A stretch of DNA of 21,153 nt from CAYYGL01 sp964471235 (GTDB lineage: Bacteria > Calditrichota > Calditrichia > RBG-13-44-9 > J075): assembly GCA_964471235.1 (NCBI GenBank), contig CAYYGL010000080.1:1-21153 (forward strand), read 5' to 3'. The notes under the pieces are model-generated. The model saw only the letters and a list, made by a program, of their open reading frames with translations, made no database searches and had not been told where the DNA came from. Below are positions 15,406-21,153 of the stretch, piece after piece. Made by a program: the position numbers and the translations under genes. The stretch's first letter is position 1. Every line of letters begins with the position of its first letter.

Positions 15406-16320
15406 ATGCAACAATCCTTCATGGAAACATCAACAAAGCACCCGGAACTTTACCTGGATGCGCTGGACAACCTCTGGTTTCAGGTGAGCGGAACATTGTG
15501 CAACATCGCCTGCAACCACTGCTTCATCAGTTGCAGCCCTCGCAATCACAGCTTCGAATTCATGACCCTGCATCAGGTGCGGGGATACATCGAAGAATCG
15601 ATAGAGATGGGAGTGAAGGAATATTACTTCACCGGGGGCGAGCCTTTTATGAACCGGGAGATTCTCGATATGCTGGAACTGGCGCTGCAATATGGCCCGG
15701 TTACCGTGCTCAGCAATGGAATGTTAATTAAGGAAAAAATTGCCCGGCGATTGCAGGAACTGGCAGAGAACAGCATCTATTCCCTGGAAATCCGCATCAG
15801 CATCGACGGCTACACCGAGGAGATGAACGACGCTATCCGCGGCAAAGGCGTTTTCCAAAAAGCGATGGCTGGAGTGAAGCGGCTCTATGAGCATGGGTTT
15901 CTGCCCATCATCACCATCACCAAAACCTGGGAGGATTCCCGGGATGAGGCGGTGTTGCAGGGATTCATCACCACCCTGAAAGGGCACGGCTATATGCGCC
16001 CGCGGATTAAAATTCTTCCCTCCTTGAAAATTGGAAAAGAAGCGGAGCGCACCCACGGTTACCGGGAATACGAACAGGTGACCGAGGAAATGCTCCGGGA
16101 TTACGATTGCAGCCAGTTGATTTGCTCCAACAGCCGTATTGCTACTAACCGCGGGGTTTGGGTATGTCCGATATTGATCGAATCTCCCCATGCCCGGCTG
16201 GGTAATACCCTAAAAGAAGCCACCCGGGGATATGAGTTGAAAGATCAAGCCTGTTATACTTGCTATCTCTACGGTGCAATCTGTTCCAATTTTAGCTCCG
16301 GAGGGAAAAGTGAAGCGTGA
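15406..16320 (+). CDS. Radical SAM enzyme with C-terminal cysteine-rich (SPASM/twitch-like) region
   Basis: 304 residues. The radical SAM [4Fe-4S] motif is C32-xxx-C36-xx-C39 ('CNIACNHC'), followed by the SAM-binding GGEP ('YYFTGGEPFMN', about 84-94) and 'LSNGMLI'. Substrate-side cysteines in the C-terminal third (C235, C240, C254, C283, C286, C293; 'VCPI', 'CYTCYLYGAIC') can bind an auxiliary cluster, as in SPASM or twitch proteins. It is not the arsenosugar enzyme ArsS, which has a different N-terminal motif ('C-x3-C-x2-CH') and another C-terminus. Expected chemistry is 5'-deoxyadenosyl-radical based; the substrate is unknown. No clear ribosome-binding site is seen at 15406; Met6 (15421) is an alternative start. 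Its place between a flavoprotein and the phosphoesterase/PiT/ArsM genes suggests organoarsenical metabolism. Confidence 0.8.
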   Translation: MQQSFMETSTKHPELYLDALDNLWFQVSGTLCNIACNHCFISCSPRNHSFEFMTLHQVRGYIEESIEMGVKEYYFTGGEPFMNREILDMLELALQYGPVTVLSNGMLIKEKIARRLQELAENSIYSLEIRISIDGYTEEMNDAIRGKGVFQKAMAGVKRLYEHGFLPIITITKTWEDSRDEAVLQGFITTLKGHGYMRPRIKILPSLKIGKEAERTHGYREYEQVTEEMLRDYDCSQLICSNSRIATNRGVWVCPILIESPHARLGNTLKEATRGYELKDQACYTCYLYGAICSNFSSGGKSEA

Positions 16321-16325
16321 AGTGT

Positions 16326-16375
16326 AACGAGTAACCAGTAACAAAATACTCGTCACTCATCACTCGTTACTCGTT
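16326..16375. repeat. 10-bp inverted repeat between radical SAM and phosphoesterase genes
   Basis: AACGAGTAAC (16326-16335) and GTTACTCGTT (16366-16375) are perfect inverted arms with a 30-nt centre made of related 'actcgt/cactc/gtaac' words. No T run that would make it a terminator. It looks like a dispersed intergenic repeat. Confidence 0.55.
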
Positions 16376-16435
16376 TATTCATAGCCTTCTATTTGCCAAT
16401 GCAAAAACCACGGATTTAACCAGAGGCTTATTAAC

Positions 16436-17221
16436 ATGACCTACACCAAAATTGCCCTGATCGGCGGAATTTATAACAACTACCTCGCATTGCAAGAAAC
16501 CCTGAAAGATGCCCGACAACGGGGTGCGGAGGCAATTTTCTGCCTGGGGGATTTGGGGGCTTTCGGACCCCATCCCAACCGCACCTGTGAAATCCTGCGG
16601 GAACACCAGATTCCCGTGGTGCAGGGGAACTATGACAACTCCATTGGCAACGACAAAAATGACTGCCAGTGCGGTTATACCGACCCCCGCGATAACTACT
16701 TTGCCAAAATTAGTTATGATTACACCTATGCCAATACTGACGCTGAGCATAAACGCTGGATGAAAGATTTGCCTCCAGAAATTCGCCTCCGGATAGGCAA
16801 CTACCGGGTGCTGCTCTGTCATGGGTCCCCCCGCAAAATGAATGAATTTTTGTGGGAATCCACCACCCCTACCCATTTTCTGGAAAAGCTCTGCCGGGAT
16901 TATGAGGCGGACATCATCTGCGCCACCCATACCGGCATTCACTGGCAGCGAGAACTGCCCGGGGATAAATTTTTCGCCAATGTGGGGGTGATAGGTCGCC
17001 CGGAAAACGACGGTAACACCAATGTGGGATACATGATGCTGGAAGTGACGGATAAGCCCCGTTTCAGCTATATCCCAATCGAATATGATTACCGGCGGTT
17101 AGCAAATGAGATGCGGGAGGAAGGCTTGCCAGAGGAGTTTGTGGAAACCATCCTCACCGGCTGGTGGACTACCTGTCTGGAGATATTGCCGGGAAAGGAG
17201 CGCATCCGGGGGATGTATTGA
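16436..17221 (+). CDS. Calcineurin-fold metallophosphoesterase-like protein with one metal site lost
   Basis: 261 residues, PF12850-type fold. The second motif GDLGAFGP (Asp39), third motif GNYD (Asn65), His129 in 'LLCHGSP' and His165 in 'ATHTG' are present; these are the ligands of metal site 2. The first motif, normally DxH, is G11-I-Y13, and the last His of GHxH is Gly167, so all private ligands of metal site 1 are missing. An unusual pair C77-Q-C79 sits in 'NDCQCGYTDPRDN'. I recall the GGIYNNY opening from other proteins near arsM/PiT genes, which would make the loss a family trait; I could not verify this. It may be a mononuclear phosphatase acting on a phosphorylated intermediate, or a binding protein. 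AGAGG about nine bases before the ATG serves as ribosome-binding site. Same direction as its neighbours, 85 bp before the PiT gene. Confidence 0.75.
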   Translation: MTYTKIALIGGIYNNYLALQETLKDARQRGAEAIFCLGDLGAFGPHPNRTCEILREHQIPVVQGNYDNSIGNDKNDCQCGYTDPRDNYFAKISYDYTYANTDAEHKRWMKDLPPEIRLRIGNYRVLLCHGSPRKMNEFLWESTTPTHFLEKLCRDYEADIICATHTGIHWQRELPGDKFFANVGVIGRPENDGNTNVGYMMLEVTDKPRFSYIPIEYDYRRLANEMREEGLPEEFVETILTGWWTTCLEILPGKERIRGMY

Positions 17222-17306
17222 GTACAGCCAATGGAAAAGGGAACACTCAATAAATCCGTATTCCATGTTGTGTATTCTGTTAAATTTTTAACAACTGGAG
17301 ATTTGA

Positions 17307-18416
17307 ATGATACTCATTATCTTTCTGATCATTGCCACGATATTTGTGGCGTATGCCAACGGCGCCAATGATAATTTTAAAGGAGTGGCGACGCTGTTCG
17401 GAAGTCGAAGCGCCACCTATAGAAACGCCCTCGCCTGGGCAACGGTAACCACCCTTGCCGGGGGCGTCGCTTCCATTTTTTTCGCCGAAACGCTGGTGCA
17501 ACGCTTTAGCGGTAAGGGGTTGGTGCCCGATGCTCTCACCGCTGCCCCGGAATTTCTGTTAGCCGTGGCTTTCGGTGCGGCACTGACGGTAATTCTGGCA
17601 ACCGTCACCGGATTTCCCATCTCTACCACCCATAGTTTAACCGGTGCCCTGGTGGGCGCCGGGATAATGGCAGTAGGGAGTGAGGTGAACTTTGCGATAT
17701 TGGGGAGTAAATTTTTTCTTCCCCTGCTATTCAGTCCCGTGCTGGCAGCCCTGCTTGCCGGGGGAAAATACCGGGGATGCCGCTGGCTGCGCATCCGCTG
17801 GGGTATCACTCACGACAGTGCGGTTTATTTTCATCCCCCCGGGCAATCACCCGGCACCATGTCCCGGGTGAGCAATCTACCATCCCCTCACGCTCACCAT
17901 GCATTTCCCGGAAGCGAAACCGCAGCCGTTACTTACCAGGGAACCCTGTTGGGCATCAATGCGCAGCGGTTTCTCGATGTGGCACATTACCTGAGTGCCG
18001 GAATGGTCAGCTTTGCCCGGGGATTGAATGACACCCCCAAAATTGTAGCGCTGCTCATCGGGGTAAAAGCGTTGGGTATGGAACACGGGATGCTGTTGGT
18101 GGTCATCGCCATGGCAGCCGGGGGCATCCTGAACGCCCGCCGGGTTGCCCGAACCATGAGTCATGACATTACCCGGATGAATCCCGGGCAGGGGTTTGCT
18201 GCCAATGTGATTACCGGCATCCTGGTGATCTTTGCCAGTCGCCTGGGATTGCCGGTCTCCACCACTCACGTTTCGGTCGGCTCGCTAATGGGGGTAGGTG
18301 CCTTATCCGGCAATATCAACCGCAAGGTGAGCGGTCAGGTTTTCCTCTCCTGGATACTCACCCTGCCCATCGCAGCACTGTTAGCGGCATCCATATACGG
18401 GTTGATCACTCTTTAA
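17307..18416 (+). CDS. PiT-family inorganic phosphate (arsenate-type anion) transporter
   Basis: 369 residues with about ten membrane segments. Both inverted halves of the PiT family (PF01384) are seen: 'GANDNFKG' (19-26) with 'FPISTTHSLTGALVG' in the first half, and 'GLNDTPK' with 'LPVSTTHVSVGSLMG' in the second. A hydrophilic, His/Pro-rich loop (about 165-215) joins them. PiT proteins are ion-coupled, low-affinity phosphate carriers that also move arsenate. In front of arsM it could supply arsenate, or restore phosphate balance during arsenic stress; the direction of use is inferred from context only. The start follows TGGAG at about seven bases. The arsM coding sequence begins 109 bp after its stop. 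Confidence 0.92.
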   Translation: MILIIFLIIATIFVAYANGANDNFKGVATLFGSRSATYRNALAWATVTTLAGGVASIFFAETLVQRFSGKGLVPDALTAAPEFLLAVAFGAALTVILATVTGFPISTTHSLTGALVGAGIMAVGSEVNFAILGSKFFLPLLFSPVLAALLAGGKYRGCRWLRIRWGITHDSAVYFHPPGQSPGTMSRVSNLPSPHAHHAFPGSETAAVTYQGTLLGINAQRFLDVAHYLSAGMVSFARGLNDTPKIVALLIGVKALGMEHGMLLVVIAMAAGGILNARRVARTMSHDITRMNPGQGFAANVITGILVIFASRLGLPVSTTHVSVGSLMGVGALSGNINRKVSGQVFLSWILTLPIAALLAASIYGLITL

Positions 18417-18525
18417 CTGGGTAACAAAACCGGAAGAACGTTTCACTGAGATCATGGTAGATTTTCAAAATCTGAAAAAAGCAAACAAAGACCAAAAACA
18501 ACAACCCAATCAAAGGAGCAACATC

Positions 18526-19596
18526 ATGTCTGCAAAAACAAACGGGAACGCCGCCCACGAGGTGGTACAGGAATATTACGGAAAGGAAATTCAATCCACC
18601 CGGGATTTAAAAACCAGCGCCTGCTGCACTACGGAGGATTTCCCGCTGGCGCATCGCAAAATTTTAAGTGAGATTGATGAGGAAATTCTGGACAAATTTT
18701 ACGGCTGCGGGTCACCCATTCCCCCGGCGTTGGAAGGCAAAACCGTGCTGGATCTGGGCTGCGGCACCGGGAGAGATGTCTATCTTGCCGCTAAACTGGT
18801 CGGGGAAAACGGCTACGTCATCGGGGTGGATATGACCGAGGAGCAACTGTCTATTGCCCGAAAGCACATTGACAACCAGATGAAGCGCTTCGGGTTCAGT
18901 AAACCCAATGTGGATTTTCGCAAGGGGTACATCGAGGATTTGCACTCCGTGGGGATTGAAGACAACTCTGTGGAGGTGGTCATTTCCAACTGCGTCATCA
19001 ATCTTTCTCCCGATAAAGAAAAGGTCTTTTCGGAGATCTTCCGGGTGCTGAAGCCGGGTGGAGAGTTGTATTTCTCGGATGTCTTTTCCGGAAGGCGTAT
19101 TCCTCCCCATTTAAAAGATGACCCGGTGCTCTATGGTGAATGCCTCTCCGGGGCACTTTACATCGAAGATTTTCGGCGGATGTTGCACAGCCTGGGAATT
19201 GCGGATTACCGGGTGGTAACCAGTCGAAAAATGAGCATAGACGATCCCGAAATAGATGCCAAAATCGGGATGATAGATTTTTACTCCATGACCATCCGGG
19301 CATTCAAGCTGGATACCCTGGAAGACATCTGCGAGGATTATGGTCAAATTGCCATCTACAACGGTAGTATCCCCGATGCGCCTCATCAATTTGTGCTGGA
19401 TGATCATCATACGTTTATCACCGGCAAACCCCTGTTGGTTTGTGGCAACACGGCATCCATGCTGCAAGAGACCCGCTTCAGTGAATATTTCACCATCATC
19501 GGGGACCGTACCACCCATTTCGGGCCGTTCGATTGCAAACCACTCACTTCGGATATTTCTTCCAATGAAAGCAACCTGAGCAGTTGTGGGTGCTGA
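18526..19596 (+). CDS. arsM: Arsenite S-adenosylmethionine methyltransferase ArsM
   Basis: 356 residues. ArsM methylates As(III) to mono-, di- and trimethylated forms. The SAM site is VLDLGCGTGRD (74-84). The four arsenic-handling cysteines of the family are all found: Cys33/34 in 'SACC', Cys61 in 'YGCGSP', Cys156 in 'SNCVINL' and Cys206 in 'GECLSGAL'; the spacing 156 to 206 (50) equals that of the algal enzymes. The C-terminal domain ('EDYGQIAIYNGSIP', 'DDHHTF', 'LVCGNTA') is complete, and the chain ends in C-G-C, as in several bacterial ArsM proteins. I chose ATG 18526 because AGGAG stands seven bases upstream and the family starts near here; the longer frame from 18454 adds 24 polar residues without a ribosome-binding site. 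It is the last gene of the codirectional series from 12895. Confidence 0.95.
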   Translation: MSAKTNGNAAHEVVQEYYGKEIQSTRDLKTSACCTTEDFPLAHRKILSEIDEEILDKFYGCGSPIPPALEGKTVLDLGCGTGRDVYLAAKLVGENGYVIGVDMTEEQLSIARKHIDNQMKRFGFSKPNVDFRKGYIEDLHSVGIEDNSVEVVISNCVINLSPDKEKVFSEIFRVLKPGGELYFSDVFSGRRIPPHLKDDPVLYGECLSGALYIEDFRRMLHSLGIADYRVVTSRKMSIDDPEIDAKIGMIDFYSMTIRAFKLDTLEDICEDYGQIAIYNGSIPDAPHQFVLDDHHTFITGKPLLVCGNTASMLQETRFSEYFTIIGDRTTHFGPFDCKPLTSDISSNESNLSSCGC

Positions 19597-19627
19597 GGCA
19601 GAGGGATTGAAAGCCCTCGCCTCAGCA
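19591..19627 (+). terminator. Terminator-like hairpin overlapping the arsM stop
   Basis: TGCTGAGGC (19591-19599, includes the TGA stop) pairs with GCCTCAGCA (19619-19627), and GAGGG/CCCTC extend the stem inward. The following T content is poor, so it may act as an RNA-stabilising or weak terminator structure between convergent genes. Confidence 0.5.
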
Positions 19628-19667
19628 TGGTTCGTTAAATACCTTATTGATTACCGGATATGTAAAA

Positions 19668-19821
19668 TAACGTCAGTTCGACATAAGAAAAATAGAACGC
19701 TGATGGACCCGGATGACCCGGATTTTCGCAGATTTTTTGAATATGATGACCAATCCTCCTTGTAATTCAGCGTTATCTGTTTCATCTGTGTTCTATTTCA
19801 AGTGACGTCGAACTCACGTTA
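19668..19821. repeat. 154-bp element with imperfect terminal inverted repeats (MITE-like)
   Basis: The left end (19668-19698) and the reversed right end (19790-19821) share TAACGT-x-AGTTCGAC and AATAGAAC with a few mismatches between. AACGCTGA follows inside the left end and recurs inverted (TTCAGCGTT, 19767-19775). It codes for nothing. Movement or copy number cannot be judged from one copy. Confidence 0.55.
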
Positions 19822-19889
19822 AAGAAGAAGCGAATGGACTCAATCCAATACAGTGACTTTTGTTGCCACGGTTCCATAGACGAGTAAAA

Positions 19890-20294
19890 TTACATAACTT
19901 TATTCACAGCTTTGCGGATTGCCTCCTCACTGAGGAGATGACCGTCGAGTTTGGCTTTCAGATTCCCCGCCGCATCGTAAATTACCAAACCATGGGTATC
20001 GAAACCCAGTTGGCTGATTTCTTTTTGGCTTTCGGGTGAAAAGGCATTCCGTACCTCGCATTTCAGTGCCCCGTTATATTCTTTTTCCAGACCATTCACG
20101 ATGGTCGTAATTTTGGCGCAAAATTGTCAGCCAGGCATGGCGTAAAACACCAGGTGCCCTTTGGGTTGCGCAGGTTGAGCATCCTCAGTTTTGCTATTCT
20201 TGCCGTCACTGCTGCAGGAGATGAACAGCCAGCTTAAAACCGATAGTGCCAGAACCATCCCTCCCATATATTTCTTCTTCCACTCGATTTTCAT
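19890..20294 (-). CDS. Thioredoxin-like lipoprotein, probable selenoprotein (UGA = Sec56)
   Basis: Two minus-strand frames lie in one phase, separated only by TGA at 20127-20129. Read through, they give 134 residues from ATG 20294, which has GGAGG eight bases upstream. Residues 9-27 form a lipoprotein signal ending in F-I-S-C27; a short polar linker follows, then 'GHLVFYAMPG-U56-QF-C59' and a thioredoxin-like alpha/beta pattern ending in 'GLVIYDAAGNLKAKLDGH'. The UGA thus falls on the first position of a U-x-x-C redox motif, exactly where selenocysteine replaces Cys in thioredoxin-fold selenoproteins. The typical cis-Pro before the third strand is not evident ('DTHGLV'). It is expected to work as a thiol/selenol redox protein on the membrane in the cell envelope. 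A SECIS-like hairpin is listed separately. Alternative: a gene broken by a nonsense mutation, but the intact flanks and motif position argue against it. Confidence 0.8.
20090..20129 (-). promoter_or_regulatory. Candidate bacterial SECIS element with its UGA
   Basis: Reading the minus strand, UGA (20129-20127) is followed 20 nt later by GACCAT (20106-20101), the loop CGTGA (20100-20096) and ATGGTC (20095-20090): a perfect 6-bp stem with the loop starting 27 nt after the UGA and a G in its second position. Bacterial SECIS elements need a small stem-loop with a loop G at about this distance for SelB binding. A nearer hairpin AATTTTG-cgc-CAAAATT lies between and could stack or compete. Confidence 0.6.
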
Positions 20295-20718
20295 TTTACA
20301 TACCTCCATTATAGATCGTGAAAAATTATCGCGGGTCTTTTAGAAAGCCCCTTTTTAAATGATGTATTTGGTAAGATAAAGATAAGGGAAAGGGGGGCAT
20401 CTTCCAAGATTTTTAAACAAAGGGGAATTTTTTTTGAATTTCCAAAAACACTGGCAATCAGGACGATTTGGGGCAAAATCATCCACCAGCGTTAAATAAT
20501 GATTCACCAACATTAGACATTACTACTCACGGTTCGGTTAATTTTTTGCTGGTTTGAAATTTTCCAGCGCAGTTTTCATTTGGGATACATCCGTTTAACC
20601 GTGATTGCGAGAAATTGCCCCTGTGCTAAAATGTTAGGAGTGCTGCCGTCGAACTTTATTTCGATTTCGCCACGTGTTAGTGGGGGTAATTTTATGGCGC
20701 TTCACCACCTCCACTCTT
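20295..20718. other. 424-bp non-coding region between ABC exporter and selenoprotein gene
   Basis: No gene seen on either strand. It contains homopolymer-rich stretches (for example a run of G at 20392-20397 and of T at 20428-20435) and, near its right end, CCACGTG (20670-20676) and CACGTGG (20719 region) as inverted arms that reach into the stop of the exporter gene. A promoter candidate for the selenoprotein gene is listed separately. Confidence 0.5.
20379..20407 (-). promoter_or_regulatory. Candidate promoter of the selenoprotein gene
   Basis: On the minus strand TTGGAA (20407-20402) and TATCTT (20384-20379) are 17 bp apart, which would leave a leader of roughly 80 nt. Each box matches the sigma-70 consensus at four of six positions, so support is modest. 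Confidence 0.3.
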
Positions 20719-21153
20719 TCACGTGGAGAACTGCAACTCATACAGATAACGGTAGCGTTCCGAGGTGGTGAGTAGTTCGTGGTGGGAACCTTCATCGACA
20801 ATGCGCCCTTCTTCCAGAACGACAATTCGATCCGCATGGATGATCGAGGAGAGGCGATGGGCAATGATCACGACGGTGCGGTCTTTCATCAGGTTTTCCA
20901 CGGCTTCCTGTATCTGAAATTCCGATTCGGAATCCAGCGAAGAGGTGGCTTCATCAAAAATCAGGATGGGTGGATTTTTCAGAATAGCACGCGCGATGGA
21001 AATCCGCTGCCGCTGCCCACCGGATAAACGCATTCCCCGCTCCCCAATCACCGTATCAAATCCTTCCGGCAATTCCATTATAAATTCATAGGCATTTGCC
21101 AGCCGGGCAGCATGTTCTATTTCATCCCGGGAATAATTGTGCATTCCATAGGC
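20719..21153 (-). CDS. MsbA-like ABC exporter, C-terminal part of nucleotide-binding domain
   Basis: The frame is open to the right edge, so the start, membrane domain and Walker A lie outside the window; the ATG at 21144 is internal. The visible 144 codons hold the end of the ATPase domain: 'LPEGFDTVIGERG', signature LSGGQRQR, Walker B 'ILIFDEATSSLD', H-loop 'IIAHRLSS', and 'IVVLEEGRIVDEGSHHELL'. This wording is typical of homodimeric ABC exporters of the MsbA/LmrA type (lipid or multidrug export), in which the membrane domain precedes the ATPase on one chain. The exact substrate cannot be told from this part. It is the last gene before a 424-bp spacer and points toward the selenoprotein gene on the same strand. 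Confidence 0.9.
   Translation of the reverse strand, partial: AYGMHNYSRDEIEHAARLANAYEFIMELPEGFDTVIGERGMRLSGGQRQRISIARAILKNPPILIFDEATSSLDSESEFQIQEAVENLMKDRTVVIIAHRLSSIIHADRIVVLEEGRIVDEGSHHELLTTSERYRYLYELQFST

Noticed and set aside
15406..16320. Radical SAM gene as ArsS
   Set aside because: The motif surroundings, length and C-terminal cysteine pattern differ from ArsS as I know it.
18454..18525. Longer ArsM start adding 24 residues
   Set aside because: No ribosome-binding site there, extra residues are low-complexity polar sequence, and the ATG at 18526 has an ideal AGGAG.
20308..20313. TATAAT on the minus strand just before the selenoprotein start as a -10 box
   Set aside because: It abuts the ribosome-binding site, so a transcript from it would lack a usable leader; the pair at 20379-20407 is better placed.

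Overview
The window carries bacterial chromosomal DNA of moderate GC content. Lipoproteins, an outer-membrane barrel and a lipid-exporter-type ABC protein point to a didermic (Gram-negative-type) bacterium. The mix of a barrel protein, a repeat-type exported lipoprotein and many short palindromic intergenic elements recalls the FCB group and its candidate phyla, but I cannot place it more precisely from sequence alone. TAG and TGA both end ordinary genes here (rpmE, prmC and the DUF2064 gene end in TAG; rho and arsM end in TGA), so the two in-frame stops described below are local exceptions and not a changed genetic code.

Layout. 1-3.8 kb, minus strand: a partial outer-membrane barrel, an exported lipoprotein, and an orphan ABC protein with two fused Opp/Dpp-like ATPase domains, preceded by a short frame of unknown origin. 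4.0-5.0 kb, plus strand: a YedA-like DMT exporter. 5.2-12.4 kb, plus strand: a gene-expression block rho - rpmE - DUF1385 - prfA - prmC - rnr (transcription termination, ribosome, release factor and its methylase, RNA decay). The DUF1385 gene is cut in two by a single in-frame UAG, directly upstream of the gene for the release factor that reads UAG.

12.9-19.6 kb, plus strand: six codirectional genes that I read as an arsenic-centred metabolic locus. They are a DUF2064 GT-A-like transferase, a two-Rossmann flavoprotein, a radical SAM enzyme with extra C-terminal cysteines, a calcineurin-fold protein that has lost one complete metal site, a PiT phosphate/arsenate-type carrier, and a clear arsenite methyltransferase (ArsM) with all conserved cysteines. 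The set resembles organoarsenical (arsenosugar-type) biosynthesis, but it lacks a recognisable ArsS, so the product is open. The spacers of this locus are rich in hairpins.

19.6-21.2 kb: a terminator-like hairpin, a 154-bp element with imperfect terminal inverted repeats, and on the minus strand a small thioredoxin-like lipoprotein whose frame is interrupted by TGA exactly at the first position of a UxxC redox motif, with a SECIS-like stem-loop downstream. I read it as a selenoprotein that standard gene calling would split or miss. The window ends inside an ABC exporter gene (minus strand).

Strongest leads: the UGA-containing lipoprotein, the ArsM/radical SAM/flavoprotein/phosphoesterase locus, and the UAG-split DUF1385 gene beside prfA.
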